Shown: positions 18,801-28,115, counted from the first letter of the stretch. The stretch: 64,000 bases of DNA from Flavivirga spongiicola (GCF_030540825.1 NZ_JAUOEO010000001.1:3547001-3611000); one strand, 5' to 3'. Notes: generated by a model from the letters alone, not told the origin. Numbers and translations are program-made.

Positions 18801-18855
18801 TGGAACATATCCAAAATATAAGACATTCACCTTAGGTTTAAACTTGACTTTTTAA
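15838..18855 (+). CDS. SusC/RagA-family TonB-dependent transporter (mannan locus)
   Basis: A 1005-residue SusC-type outer-membrane importer. It has a signal peptide (1-25, ...AMAQ) and a carboxypeptidase-like beta domain (VAGEVRGENGEILPGVNVVLKG). The plug follows, with LLNEVVVIGYGAVKKSDLTGS (about 100-120), SPLYVVDGFPYG and AAAIYGSRGANGVIIITTK (about 215-235). A long TonB-dependent barrel ends in LGLNLTF. It is the first gene of a plus-strand operon with SusD 19 bases after it. The neighbouring beta-mannosidase and GH130 genes suggest the cargo is a beta-mannan or gluco-mannan oligosaccharide. It is clearly diverged from the other SusC at 1516-4545. Confidence 0.95.
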   Translation: MNKIKVIFKLSLFTLFFIGTSSAMAQNHQVAGEVRGENGEILPGVNVVLKGTTNGVASDFDGNYSISVNDAQGVLVFSYIGYVNQEIQINGNATISVILEEDQQLLNEVVVIGYGAVKKSDLTGSVASLKADNLEETPASSVDALLQGKIAGVQVTQTSGEPGEGVAVRIRGLSSREGSNSPLYVVDGFPYGDAGNLKQLNPNDIASMEVLKDASAAAIYGSRGANGVIIITTKSGKNNQKAKFKITSQTGVQIVDHDRLNLISDPLTFASISNEVRINDTRNVTPLYIGAVDQSTGVYYPSLVEIANGSWGINTYWPDVILRESVTQNVNLSIAGGDENTAYSVSGNIFDQKGVLIGNDYQNFTFRGKLDQKVSGKFKYGTNLALSYIKRNKTLSGAGIGRSPLIPVYNEDGTYYTNGAGDFYNPVMLANEVTDISNEYDLNALAYIDWDIMENLKLRAQSGINLGHAIGDYYEPRTTSSGNIFNGLGEINNYTGYTFLNETYLTYKKTFNDKHAVSVMGGYSSEQRQVRKSKLRGEGFVNDALGNENLNSATTRIFENSLVKQVLQSFISRITYGFDDRYLLTLSGRYDGSSKFGALDKYGFFPSGAIAWKVHNENFMADQNIVSTLKLRTSFGYSGNQAIDAYATLNQYGQRKYFVGEVLVSGYGPYQNGNPALKWETTSQLDFGLDLGFLNNRITLTADYYRKESTDLLRKKNLPYSSGFDDVWINGGEILNTGYEASIDAAVLTGEFKWNVSGTFSHNENEVVDIGEEGTGDGLRTGSEIESFRDYPTRWRNGEPMNIIVGYKVDGIIQTLAEGQEAGLVGDEAMPGEFKYVDISGPDGVPDGVVNELDRTIIGNTQPDFTIGFNTEFEYKNFDLSAQFYGSIGNDIVAIKKFEGQRSLNRWTVDNRTNEWPSLRGGRLNKISDWWVEDGSFLRISNVTLGYNLPSRAISGIENLRIYVTGTNLHTFTDFSGADPEIEGGVDYGTYPKYKTFTLGLNLTF

Positions 18856-18874
18856 AAAAACAAAATCATTACAT

Positions 18875-20362
18875 ATGAAAACATTCAAATATTTAATTCT
18901 AATTATTACTGGCGTATCGTTTTTTGCTTGTTCTTTGGAAGAGAAGCCAAATGGATTCCTAAACGAGGAGAATTTTTATAAAACAGCTGGCGATGCAGAA
19001 TCTGCAGTGTTGTATGCCTATGCGGTGTTTCCAGAATTGGGGTATTTCTCAAGATACTACTATTATGTGGCACATTGTGCTACCGAAGAATTTACTCAAA
19101 AATCGGATGCAGAGGCAGGTCAGCACGAACTGGATAATTATTTAACAACAAATACTACAGCTGATCTAGCAAATGTATTTCGCCATTGCTATTTAACTAT
19201 TAATAGAACATTTCCAATTATAGAAAATGTGCCTGCCATTTCTATGGATGAAGGTTATAAAAATCATATCATCGGAGAAGCACATTTTTTAAGAGCCTAT
19301 AATTATTACAATTTGGTACGTCTGTTTGGCGAAGTTCCACTTCGAAAAAAAACGATGACTGATTTTAATAGTGCGGGATTAGATTTATCGTCTATAGAAG
19401 ATATATATGCTTATATCCTCGAAGATCTTCAAGCAGCAATAACATTAATGGATATTCAATACCGATATGGAAGAGCAAATAAAACTGCTGCACAAGGATT
19501 ACTGGCAAATGTTCATTTGTTTTTGGCATCAGCTTCAGAATCGGGATTAACAGGCTATGGATTTGCAGACGTATCAGGAAACTATAGTCTGGCGAAACAA
19601 TATGCTGGAGAGGTTGTAAATAATCAAACACAATTTAGATTGGATCCGGATATTCAAAATATTTTTGATCCCGTACAAAATTTAAGCCCAACATCCAGCC
19701 CGGAAAACATATTTAGTATCGTAGCTTCAAGAAGCGAAATAGGACCTACAAATCTTATGAGTCTGCTGTCTACACCTTTTGTGCAAACAGGGTTTACACT
19801 AATACCAGAGCAAGGTGGACATACTATAGACTTTGGTTGGGACCATGTTATTGTAGAAACCCCTTTCTATGATTCTTTTGATGCCACGGACCGTAGAAAG
19901 GAACTGCTTTTTATGACGTCATATATCGATGCCTCAGGGAATCTTATTAATACAAATAATGATAGACCCTATACTTTAAAGTATTTAGATGCCAATCGTT
20001 CTGGAGGAGAAGAATCTGGAAACCGTATTTCTATTGTGAGGTATTCTGAAGTTCTGCTTACTTATGCCGAAGCCTGTGGAAATACTGCAGATGGTGTTGA
20101 TGCTTTAAATCAGGTAAGACAAAGGGCTAATTTAAGCACGTATACTGTAGGTGATTTTGCAAGTGATACGGCCTTTAGAGATGCTGTTATACAAGAACGT
20201 GCATGGGAACTTGCTTTTGAGTTTAACAGATTATTTGACCTAAGAAGATCAGGTAAAATGGGGCAGGTTTTAGGAAATGCACCTTACAATAAGACGTTGA
20301 CAAATGGGGTCTACTTCTTTGATATCCCATTTAATGAGATAGATAGAAATCCAAACTTATAA
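18875..20362 (+). CDS. SusD/RagB-family lipoprotein (mannan locus)
   Basis: A 495-residue SusD-family glycan-binding lipoprotein. The lipobox (VSFFACSLEEKP, Cys about residue 19) is followed by the SusD N-terminal helical block (EAHFLRAYNYYNLVRLFGEVPL near 130-150) and the C-terminal signature (IVRYSEVLLTYAEACG, ALNQVRQRANL, IQERAWELAFEFNRLFDLRR, YFFDIPFNEI). It pairs with the SusC directly upstream and should hold oligosaccharide at the mouth of the transporter. The surface glycan-binding lipoprotein gene begins 16 bases after it. Confidence 0.94.
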   Translation: MKTFKYLILIITGVSFFACSLEEKPNGFLNEENFYKTAGDAESAVLYAYAVFPELGYFSRYYYYVAHCATEEFTQKSDAEAGQHELDNYLTTNTTADLANVFRHCYLTINRTFPIIENVPAISMDEGYKNHIIGEAHFLRAYNYYNLVRLFGEVPLRKKTMTDFNSAGLDLSSIEDIYAYILEDLQAAITLMDIQYRYGRANKTAAQGLLANVHLFLASASESGLTGYGFADVSGNYSLAKQYAGEVVNNQTQFRLDPDIQNIFDPVQNLSPTSSPENIFSIVASRSEIGPTNLMSLLSTPFVQTGFTLIPEQGGHTIDFGWDHVIVETPFYDSFDATDRRKELLFMTSYIDASGNLINTNNDRPYTLKYLDANRSGGEESGNRISIVRYSEVLLTYAEACGNTADGVDALNQVRQRANLSTYTVGDFASDTAFRDAVIQERAWELAFEFNRLFDLRRSGKMGQVLGNAPYNKTLTNGVYFFDIPFNEIDRNPNL

Positions 20363-20378
20363 TTTAAAATATAATAGC

Positions 20379-21251
20379 ATGAAAACGATATACAATATAT
20401 TGGCAATAAGCTTAACTATTACATTGTTGTTTAGCTGTAATGAAGAGCAGATTACTAATAATCATCAACGACAGCTTTTAGCCGTTGCAATAGATGGACA
20501 AGTAGGAAATCCTAATATTCCGGGTTCATTAGATGAAGGTAATACAACCACAATTACGACCTATAAAGAATTGGATTTTTCGAATTTAGCGCTTGAAATT
20601 GTAGTGTCTCCTGGAGCAACCGTATTTCCGGAATCTGGGCAGGCCGTAGATTTTGCCTCCAATGGTAATCAGTATACCTATACCATAACATCAGAATCTG
20701 GTATTTCAAAAGATTGGGTTATTGCAGTAGATCAATTTGTGAATCCAGTAGGAGGAACATGGGGTATTGATAAGCTCGAATTTTATTGGGACGACTGGTT
20801 TGGTTGGGGAAACAGTGGACTTGTTCCGCTTACAGACAAACTTCCATTGAGTGCCTCTGGAGTAGATGATATTATAACGTTCTCAGCAATCGAACTTGTT
20901 GATGATGCAGGTATAGTATACGGAAGTTACATGCGCAGTACGGGAGCTGATGGACAGTCTGCAAATTATACAAACGACTTAACAGGTAAAGATTATAGCG
21001 ATAAGTTTGATCGCATTACGGGTGCCTCAGGAAATTGGCAAATAAATGCTGATGGCACCATGACTTTTACTGATGCAAATGGACTTGTAACTACAGGGAA
21101 AAGTATTGAAGTAATAGACGCAAATACCATTCTAATAAAACTAGATCCAGGTCCACAAACATGGGAGATTGATTGGGGAGATTATTTTGGTAATCCAGAA
21201 AATGCCTTAAATTTTGCTTGGGATCTTTTGTACACTTTGAAAAGGCAATAA
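20379..21251 (+). CDS. DUF5018-like surface glycan-binding lipoprotein (SGBP)
   Basis: A 290-residue lipoprotein (LLFSCNEEQ, Cys20). Residues about 35-120 form an Ig-like DUF5018-type module (TITTYKELDFSNLALEIVVSPGATVFPESGQAVDFAS...YTITSESGISKDWVIAV). The C-terminal part (about 125-290) is Trp/Asp/Gly-rich (LEFYWDDWFGWGNSG, GPQTWEIDWGDYFGNPENALNFAWD), as expected for a carbohydrate-binding face. Placement right after SusD is the classic position for a surface glycan-binding protein that helps recruit the polysaccharide. No catalytic motif was seen. Ligand is inferred from the locus. Confidence 0.75.
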   Translation: MKTIYNILAISLTITLLFSCNEEQITNNHQRQLLAVAIDGQVGNPNIPGSLDEGNTTTITTYKELDFSNLALEIVVSPGATVFPESGQAVDFASNGNQYTYTITSESGISKDWVIAVDQFVNPVGGTWGIDKLEFYWDDWFGWGNSGLVPLTDKLPLSASGVDDIITFSAIELVDDAGIVYGSYMRSTGADGQSANYTNDLTGKDYSDKFDRITGASGNWQINADGTMTFTDANGLVTTGKSIEVIDANTILIKLDPGPQTWEIDWGDYFGNPENALNFAWDLLYTLKRQ

Positions 21252-21276
21252 TTATTTGAGTATATCATATTTTTTA

Positions 21277-21299
21277 GACTGCATACTATATATACAGTC
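21277..21299 (+). promoter_or_regulatory. Intercistronic stem-loop after the SGBP gene
   Basis: GACTG (21277-21281) pairs with CAGTC (21295-21299) around an AT-rich loop with extra partial pairing, followed by an A/T-rich tract. It lies in the 73-base gap between the SGBP and the first GH-A gene and could attenuate or stabilise the operon message. The stem is short. Confidence 0.3.
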
Positions 21300-21324
21300 C
21301 AGATTTTAAATTAAATTTTTAGTC

Positions 21325-22839
21325 ATGGTTAAAAAGCTTTTTATATTAATAGTAGGACTCTTTTTGGGATGTTCAAGTGATTCATCAGAATCACCCAATC
21401 CAAACCCAAATCCAGGAGGACAGAATGATGTTATAACAATATATCCTTCACAAATAATTAATGAAAGTTATATTGGCAACGGGGCACAATGGGATGCCTA
21501 TCCTAATGCATATAAGAACTGGAATTCGCCACTTTCGGAAGCCGATTGGGCAAAATTGGCACTTCGCCTTGACTACATGAAACCTAAATTAATGCGTGTA
21601 ATCATTGATGCAGGGGCCAATTATGCTGGAAATGGAGGGTATGAACCTGAGCTTAATTTAGAGCCATTAGCAAGAATCCTTCAATATTGCACCAATAATA
21701 ATATAACGGTTATGTTTGGAGATTGGGGAGGGAATTTGGTGGATCCCAATACTAATACTATCAATGAAATCAATCTTACAAATGCTGCCAAATTTGTAGA
21801 CTATCTTGTAAATACAAAGGGCTTTAGTTGTATTAAATATTATAATATGATAAATGAACCCAATGGGAGTTGGTCTTCTAATAATGGCAATTACGACTTG
21901 TGGGTTAATGCCGTTAATTATTTTTATCAACAAATGGAAACCTTAGGAGTTACAGATAAGGTTAAGATTGTTGGGCCAGATATTGCAATATGGACAACCA
22001 ATGAGGTTCCATGGATTCAAAACGCCGCCAGAGATATTGGGGACGAAAAAATTGGACTTTATGATATACATACTTATCCAGGTCAAATTCATGTTAATAG
22101 TAAAGACTATTCAAGCATATTGGAATCTTATATAGAAAAAGTACCACCAGGAAAAAAAATGGTGATGGGAGAATTAGGTTTCAAGTATGACCCTAATGTT
22201 GATGCATCATTGCATCGAGGAAATATTGAACGCGCAGAAGCCGATCCTTTTGCATCAAATACAGATAGTAATATGTACGTAAAAGACTTTTTCTATGGAG
22301 TAGATATGGCGGATGCTTCCATGCAAATTGTTAATGCTGGTTATTCCGGAATTGTAGTTTGGATGTTAGACGATGCTATGCATAACACAGGAGGAGGAAA
22401 TGGTAAAGACCTTAAGACATGGGGTTTTTGGAATATTCTTGGTGAAGAACTTTTTGGAGGAGCTGCCGAAGAAGAGATTAGACCTTGGTTCTACACCTAT
22501 GCATTGCTAACCAGATATATGCAAGACGGCGTGAAAGTATTAAAAGTAGATATTCCTAACAAAAGAGGATTAAATGCCATAGCTATAACGAACGGTAATG
22601 AGTACGCTATTGCTATTGTTAACAGTGGCTTTTTAACCTATACAGTAGATGTTAAGTTTGATGCAGGAACAACCCTAAATAATATTAAACAATTTATTTA
22701 CGAAGATGATAACAGACCCATAGATGGTAATGGATTTCCAGTTCCTACTAGTACAGGGCTTTCATTAGATTTAAGTGCCGGGCATAGGGTAGATATAAAG
22801 GGACAATCATTTACGCTTTTTACAAATTTTAATTATTAA
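21325..22839 (+). CDS. Clan GH-A glycoside hydrolase lipoprotein (probable endo-mannanase), copy 1
   Basis: A 504-residue lipoprotein (LFLGCSSDSSES, Cys16) with a Pro/Asn linker (about 24-34) and a TIM-barrel glycosidase domain. The likely acid/base is Glu178 in NMINEPNGSW and the nucleophile Glu283 in VMGELGFKYD, with the conserved DIHTYP before it. This NEP...E arrangement identifies clan GH-A (GH5/GH39-like), but the exact family cannot be fixed by eye. A C-terminal beta-sandwich (about 390-500) follows the barrel. With beta-mannosidase and GH130 as neighbours, a surface endo-acting mannanase is likely. It has a clear paralogue at 26532-28067. Confidence 0.75.
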   Translation: MVKKLFILIVGLFLGCSSDSSESPNPNPNPGGQNDVITIYPSQIINESYIGNGAQWDAYPNAYKNWNSPLSEADWAKLALRLDYMKPKLMRVIIDAGANYAGNGGYEPELNLEPLARILQYCTNNNITVMFGDWGGNLVDPNTNTINEINLTNAAKFVDYLVNTKGFSCIKYYNMINEPNGSWSSNNGNYDLWVNAVNYFYQQMETLGVTDKVKIVGPDIAIWTTNEVPWIQNAARDIGDEKIGLYDIHTYPGQIHVNSKDYSSILESYIEKVPPGKKMVMGELGFKYDPNVDASLHRGNIERAEADPFASNTDSNMYVKDFFYGVDMADASMQIVNAGYSGIVVWMLDDAMHNTGGGNGKDLKTWGFWNILGEELFGGAAEEEIRPWFYTYALLTRYMQDGVKVLKVDIPNKRGLNAIAITNGNEYAIAIVNSGFLTYTVDVKFDAGTTLNNIKQFIYEDDNRPIDGNGFPVPTSTGLSLDLSAGHRVDIKGQSFTLFTNFNY

Positions 22840-22860
22840 TAAATAAGTACCATATTCTTT

Positions 22861-25497
22861 ATGACCAATAATCAGGTTAAAATATTAATTCCTTTGAAAA
22901 AGACATTATTATTGATTTTAGTGTTTGGTGTGTTAATAGCATGTAAGCAAAAAAGCAGGTCTGAAGATCATCTAAAAATAGATTTGAATACCGATTGGAC
23001 ATTTAAACAAGCAGAAACCAAAACAGATTGGTTACCTGCTAAAGTGCCCGGAACTGTTCATACAGATTTAAAGCAAAATGGCATTATTCAAGACCCTTAT
23101 TACCGATTTACCGAAGATAGTATATATTGGATAGAAAGAAAAAATTGGGAGTACCGTAAAACGATTAATTGTTCAAAAGAATATCTCGAAAATCAGAATA
23201 TAGAATTGGTTTTTGAAGGCTTAGATACCTACGCAAGTATTTTTATCAATAATAAGCATATAGAAGAAGTTGATAATATGCACCGTTTGTATCGTATAAA
23301 CAGTAAACCTTATCTTAAAGAAGGAAGCAATGAACTAAAAGTTGTTTTTAAATCACCTTCAGTTGAAGGAGAAGAAAAAATATCAAAATCACCCTACTTA
23401 TTACCTACTATAGCAGAGAGAGCAGAAATAGGAAAACAGACGGCGCCTTTTACACGAAAAGCTAGTTTTCACTATGGATGGGATTGGGCTCCAAGGTTAG
23501 TCACAATGGGTGTTTGGAGACCTGTCTACTTAGAAGCATGGAATAGTTATAAATTAAGAGACCTTTCATACGCTCTTATTAGTTTAGAAACAGAAAAGGC
23601 TAAACTGTCTGCAGAATTTGAAATTGAAGCCGAAGTAGATAAAGAAGTGGAGCTTTTAATTTTTAATAACAATGACAATTCAGAACTAGCAACAAAAAAC
23701 ATCCTCGTAAAAAAAGGTATACATACTTATATCGTTGACTTTACAATTAACAAACCAAAACTTTGGTGGTCTAACGGGCTTGGTGAAGCCTATTTATATA
23801 ATTTAACAGGACGAATTACCTCTAACAAAAAAAATGAAGAACGTACTATAGACTATGGTATCAGGACGATTGAACTTATACAAGAAGAGGATGAGTTTGG
23901 CAAATCATTTAAGTTTCAATTAAATGGCAAGGATGTATTTATTAAAGGTTCTAACTGGGTTCCTGGAGACGTGTTTATTCCAAATGTATCAAACAATCAA
24001 TATAAATGGCTGGTAGAATCTGCTAAAGAAGCGAACATGAATTTGCTTCGGGTATGGGGAGGAGCTATCTATGAGAATGATGAATTCTATAGACTTTGTG
24101 ATAAAAATGGTATTATGATTTGGCAAGATTTTATGTTTGCCTGTATGCATTATCCCGGCACAAAAGATTTTTTAAATAATATAGAAAAAGAAGCTATTTA
24201 CAATGTGAAGCGCCTTAGAAATCATCCAAGTATTGCCATGTGGTGTGGAAACAATGAAATTGAAGAAGGCTGGGAACCATGGAAATGGTCGGAGAAATAT
24301 AAGTACTCTAGCGAAGATTCTATATCAATTTACAATGATTACGAAAAGATATTTTATGAGATACTACCCAAAGTTGTAGAGAAATATGATGCCTCAAGAC
24401 ATTTTTGGGCTTCATCACCCAGTGCGCGACCTGGGAAGTCTGGAGTGCGCTATATTCAAAATAATAAATCAGGCGATCGCCATTATTGGGGGGTTTGGTT
24501 TGGCAATATTCCTTTCGAAACATTTTATGAAAATACAGGACGGTTTATGAGTGAATATGGGTTTCAATCTTTCCCTGAAATAAAAACATTACAAAAAATT
24601 GCTGATCAAGAGGATATGGCATTCAATTCCTTATTAATGAATCATCGGCAACGATCATTTCCTGGAAACCAACGGATGCAAGAAGTTATGGACTTTTATT
24701 TCAAACGTCCTAAAGATTTTAAAAGCTTTGTGTATTTGAGCCAATTGAATCAAGCCGAAGGGATTAAAAAAGCAATCAATTTTCATCGTAAATCGAAACC
24801 TATGAACATGGGGACTATATATTGGCAAATGAATGATGTATGGCCAACCATGTCGTGGTCATCCATAGACTATTTCGGAAACTGGAAAGCCTTACAGTAT
24901 TTTGTTAAGAAAGCAAATAAAGATGTCATTGCGGTTCCTTTACAACAAGGAGATAATTTTAGTTTACATCTTGTTTCAGACCGTTTGTCTTCTGATGAAA
25001 TGGCGGTAACTATAGCTGTTAAAAATTTAGAAGGTCAGATGCTGTCAGAAATTAATAATACAGTTGTTGTACGATCAGATCGTTCAAAAAGTATTATAGA
25101 ACCTCAATCAATTACAGATTTTTTAGCATCGCAAAACATAGATAGCAATCCTAAGAATCTGGTTATAGGTATTAAAATACAAGAAGCTGGAGCAATTATT
25201 TTTGAAGACACCTACTGTTTTGTCCCAACTAAAGATTTAAATCTAGAAGAACCAGAATTAAAAATGTCCTGGAAAAAGGAAAATGACCGCCATTATATTT
25301 CCATAACCACAAAACATTTCGCAAAAAATGTGGGTGTTTTATCTGAAAATCTAAACGGACGATTCAGCGACAATTTTTTTGATATGATGCCAAATGAAAC
25401 TAAAGAGATTGAATTTATTCCTTACGGAAATGAAGATGATACTGTAGTGGCTAAGTTTTCGGCTATGAGTGTTTGGAATACCTACAACAAAAAATAA
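22861..25497 (+). CDS. GH2 beta-mannosidase, exported
   Basis: An 878-residue GH2 enzyme removing beta-mannosyl residues from the non-reducing ends of oligosaccharides. A hydrophobic signal ends at a lipobox-like VLIACKQK (Cys about 28). The N-terminal jelly roll carries the beta-mannosidase hallmark VPGTVHTDLKQNGIIQDPYYR (about 60-80). The TIM barrel contains Glu466 in WCGNNEIEEGW (acid/base) and Glu565 in FMSEYGFQSFPE (nucleophile). Length is normal for the family, with C-terminal beta domains present. It should act in the periplasm on products brought in by the SusC. It follows the first GH-A gene by 21 bases and precedes GH130 by 16. Confidence 0.9.
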   Translation: MTNNQVKILIPLKKTLLLILVFGVLIACKQKSRSEDHLKIDLNTDWTFKQAETKTDWLPAKVPGTVHTDLKQNGIIQDPYYRFTEDSIYWIERKNWEYRKTINCSKEYLENQNIELVFEGLDTYASIFINNKHIEEVDNMHRLYRINSKPYLKEGSNELKVVFKSPSVEGEEKISKSPYLLPTIAERAEIGKQTAPFTRKASFHYGWDWAPRLVTMGVWRPVYLEAWNSYKLRDLSYALISLETEKAKLSAEFEIEAEVDKEVELLIFNNNDNSELATKNILVKKGIHTYIVDFTINKPKLWWSNGLGEAYLYNLTGRITSNKKNEERTIDYGIRTIELIQEEDEFGKSFKFQLNGKDVFIKGSNWVPGDVFIPNVSNNQYKWLVESAKEANMNLLRVWGGAIYENDEFYRLCDKNGIMIWQDFMFACMHYPGTKDFLNNIEKEAIYNVKRLRNHPSIAMWCGNNEIEEGWEPWKWSEKYKYSSEDSISIYNDYEKIFYEILPKVVEKYDASRHFWASSPSARPGKSGVRYIQNNKSGDRHYWGVWFGNIPFETFYENTGRFMSEYGFQSFPEIKTLQKIADQEDMAFNSLLMNHRQRSFPGNQRMQEVMDFYFKRPKDFKSFVYLSQLNQAEGIKKAINFHRKSKPMNMGTIYWQMNDVWPTMSWSSIDYFGNWKALQYFVKKANKDVIAVPLQQGDNFSLHLVSDRLSSDEMAVTIAVKNLEGQMLSEINNTVVVRSDRSKSIIEPQSITDFLASQNIDSNPKNLVIGIKIQEAGAIIFEDTYCFVPTKDLNLEEPELKMSWKKENDRHYISITTKHFAKNVGVLSENLNGRFSDNFFDMMPNETKEIEFIPYGNEDDTVVAKFSAMSVWNTYNKK

Positions 25498-25513
25498 TTT
25501 TAAAAATAAATAC

Positions 25514-26530
25514 ATGAAATTAACTAAACATATAAAGAATCCTGTTTTAAAACCAAACCCAAAAAATCATTGGGAGAATATTGTTGTTTGCAATCCAGGA
25601 GTTTGGTATGAAGACGGAAAGTTTTATATGATATATCGAGCTGCCGGTGATGATGAAGAACATTATATTCGTTTTGGTTTAGCAACAAGTACAGATGGTA
25701 TAAACTTTAAGCGCGAATTAAACGAACCGGTATTTGGGCCAAGTATTAATGGTCCCGATATGGGAGGCGTAGAAGATCCAAGAATTGTCAAATTTGGAGA
25801 TGAGTTTTTTGTAACTTATGCCTATAGACCAAGCCCTCCAGGGCAGTATTGGAAATTTGGACATGACGAAATTGTTCTGCCAGAAACAGGACAAGATTCA
25901 CCAGCAGTATTTAGAAATAATATAGCAAATTCGGGACTGGCCGTAACAAAAGATTTTAAAACATGGAGAAGGCTTGGACGAATTACTCAGAGTAATTTGG
26001 ATGATAGAGATGTGATTCTTTTTCCAGAAAAAATAAACGGAAAATTTGTGATGTTACATCGTCCTAAAGAATGGATTGGCCCTGAGTATGGATGCAAACA
26101 TCCGTCTATTTGGATTAACTTCTCAGAGGATATGATGGTTTGGAATGGAGGAAGCCAACTCCTGCTATCTGGAAGAGACAATAGCTGGGAAGAAAAAATT
26201 GGAGGAAGCACCCCACCGTTAAAAACAAAGGACGGTTGGTTAATTATATATCACGGTGTTGAAAAAGGAGGATTAGGATATTATCGTGTTGGAGTAGCTT
26301 TACTTGATTTAGAAGACCCAACTAAAGTGATTGCCCGCGCGCAAGACTGGATTATGGAGCCGGAACATGATTATGAAATTGAAGGGTATTACAAGGGTTG
26401 TGTTTTTCCAACAGGAAATGTAATTGTAGACGATACCCTGTATATATACTATGGAGGTGCTGATAAATATGTTGGTCTAGCAACCTGTTCAATAACGGAA
26501 TTACTTGAATTTTTAAAGAAACAAACATAA
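25514..26530 (+). CDS. GH130 beta-mannoside phosphorylase/hydrolase, cytoplasmic
   Basis: A 338-residue five-bladed propeller enzyme of family GH130, with PVLKPNPKNHWENIVVCNPGVWYEDGKFYMIYRA (start), MGGVEDPRIVKFGDEFFVTYAY (the conserved EDPR acid region), HRPKEWIG and GGSTPPLKTKDGWLIIYHGV. It lacks a signal peptide, so it acts in the cytoplasm. GH130 members mostly phosphorolyse beta-1,4-mannosyl-glucose or beta-1,2/1,4-mannobiose, releasing mannose-1-phosphate; a subset are hydrolases. The subfamily was not determined. The ATG at 25514 is chosen because the upstream in-frame start at 25469 lies inside the beta-mannosidase gene. It fits downstream of the SSS transporter encoded in the same operon. 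Confidence 0.9.
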   Translation: MKLTKHIKNPVLKPNPKNHWENIVVCNPGVWYEDGKFYMIYRAAGDDEEHYIRFGLATSTDGINFKRELNEPVFGPSINGPDMGGVEDPRIVKFGDEFFVTYAYRPSPPGQYWKFGHDEIVLPETGQDSPAVFRNNIANSGLAVTKDFKTWRRLGRITQSNLDDRDVILFPEKINGKFVMLHRPKEWIGPEYGCKHPSIWINFSEDMMVWNGGSQLLLSGRDNSWEEKIGGSTPPLKTKDGWLIIYHGVEKGGLGYYRVGVALLDLEDPTKVIARAQDWIMEPEHDYEIEGYYKGCVFPTGNVIVDDTLYIYYGGADKYVGLATCSITELLEFLKKQT

Positions 26531-26531
26531 A

Positions 26532-28067
26532 ATGAAAAAAATAACTTTCTCATTAAGCGTACTTATTTTCTTTGTCAATAGTTGTACATCAGAAAAATAC
26601 ATAAGTATTGCTAGTCATCCTAATACAGTCATTTCAGAAAGTATTATAGGTGCAGGCGTGCAATGGTCTGCATATCCACACGCAGATTCAGATAACGCAG
26701 AATGGGGACACTTAATGACACCGAAAAAATGGAATAAAGTATTCGAAAGGTTGGATTATATGAAACCAAATATTATTCGTGTCATGGATCAGGCTAGTTG
26801 GAGGTACTTTGTAGGTGTAGAAGAAGAGGGAACGCCAATAATTGATTTTAACACACAAGAAGTGAAATCGCTATATAAAGTGCTGGATTATTGTGAGAAT
26901 AATAATATAACGGTAGTTTTTGGAGAGTGGGGAGCACCTGGATTATGGGGAGTCGAAGGAGAGATTCACAAGGCTGATGATCCTAGATGGATTAATATGA
27001 TTACTAAATATTTAAAACATCTTATCATTGATAAAAAATATACCTGCCTAAAATATTATAATCTAGTAAATGAGCCAGACGGGTATTGGGCATCAACTGA
27101 TGGAGATTGGGATCAATGGAAGCGTGGCGTATTAATGCTTACCGAATCTTTAAAAGAAAATGGCCTTTGGGGTAAAATACAAGTGGCCGGTCCAGATACA
27201 GTACAGGGTTATGAAAACCCAAAATCAAAGTATTTAAATGGAGAAGCTTGGCTTTATGAATCAACAGAACAGCTTAATGATATTCTTACTTGTTATGATA
27301 TTCACTCATACCCTTCAGGAAAAATTGTGCGTTCTGGCGAGTTTTCAAATCTATATAGACCTCTAGTTAAGGAGGCAGACCAATTTGGATTTCCTTTTAT
27401 CCTAGGCGAATTAGGCTTAAAATATAAAGGTGATCTTGGTGAGAAGAATAAAGCACTTGGAAAGGCAGATCCTTATGCTGGTGAAGACGATTCCAATATG
27501 TTTGTGTATGATTTCTTTTATGGTATCGATGTAGTCGATGCCTTAATTCAAAGCTTAAATGTTGGTATTGACGGTATCATTGTTTGGGATTTGGATGATG
27601 CGATGCACACCGTTGGTGATAAGGGTGAGAAGACAAAATTGAAGCGATGGGGTATGTGGAATATTCTGGGAACAGAGATTTGTAACAACCCTGATGATGA
27701 AAACATCCGTCCATGGTTTTACCCATGGTCGCTTATGAGCAGATATTTTCCTGAAGGTACGAAAATTATAAAAACAGATGAAGTCAAGGTTGAAGGGTTA
27801 CGCATAGTGACAGGTCTAAAAGATGACCATATTTCAATAGCTATTATTAATAATTCAACAACCAATCAAAAAATTGAATACGTTATTGAAGGTTCAGAAA
27901 AGCGAATGAAGTTTAAAAAGTATATCTACTCAGATATGTTAAGGCCTGTAGATGAAAATGATTTTCCCGTACCTGTAGAAGAGGATATTGGTTTTTTTAT
28001 AACGATACCAAAAAAAATAGAAGTACCAGCAAATAGCTTTGTTTTACTAACGTCATTTAACCATTAA
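26532..28067 (+). CDS. Clan GH-A glycoside hydrolase lipoprotein (probable endo-mannanase), copy 2
   Basis: A 511-residue paralogue of the enzyme at 21325-22839, sharing GAxQWxAYP near the N-terminus, LDYMKPxxxRV, and DSNMxVxDFFYGxDxxDAxxQ...WxLDDAMH. The lipobox is FFVNSCTSE (Cys18). Acid/base Glu181 (YYNLVNEPDGYW) and nucleophile Glu293 (FILGELGLKY) are intact, as is DIHSYPS. It lacks the Pro/Asn linker of copy 1 and has different loops (an added GAPGLWGVEGEIHKADDPR segment near 135), suggesting a different subsite preference. It begins two bases after the GH130 stop and is followed by the SSS symporter. Confidence 0.74.
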   Translation: MKKITFSLSVLIFFVNSCTSEKYISIASHPNTVISESIIGAGVQWSAYPHADSDNAEWGHLMTPKKWNKVFERLDYMKPNIIRVMDQASWRYFVGVEEEGTPIIDFNTQEVKSLYKVLDYCENNNITVVFGEWGAPGLWGVEGEIHKADDPRWINMITKYLKHLIIDKKYTCLKYYNLVNEPDGYWASTDGDWDQWKRGVLMLTESLKENGLWGKIQVAGPDTVQGYENPKSKYLNGEAWLYESTEQLNDILTCYDIHSYPSGKIVRSGEFSNLYRPLVKEADQFGFPFILGELGLKYKGDLGEKNKALGKADPYAGEDDSNMFVYDFFYGIDVVDALIQSLNVGIDGIIVWDLDDAMHTVGDKGEKTKLKRWGMWNILGTEICNNPDDENIRPWFYPWSLMSRYFPEGTKIIKTDEVKVEGLRIVTGLKDDHISIAIINNSTTNQKIEYVIEGSEKRMKFKKYIYSDMLRPVDENDFPVPVEEDIGFFITIPKKIEVPANSFVLLTSFNH

Positions 28068-28115
28068 TAAACTTAAGTAAGCAGTATAAATAACAAGTTT
28101 AACTAATTAAGAAAC

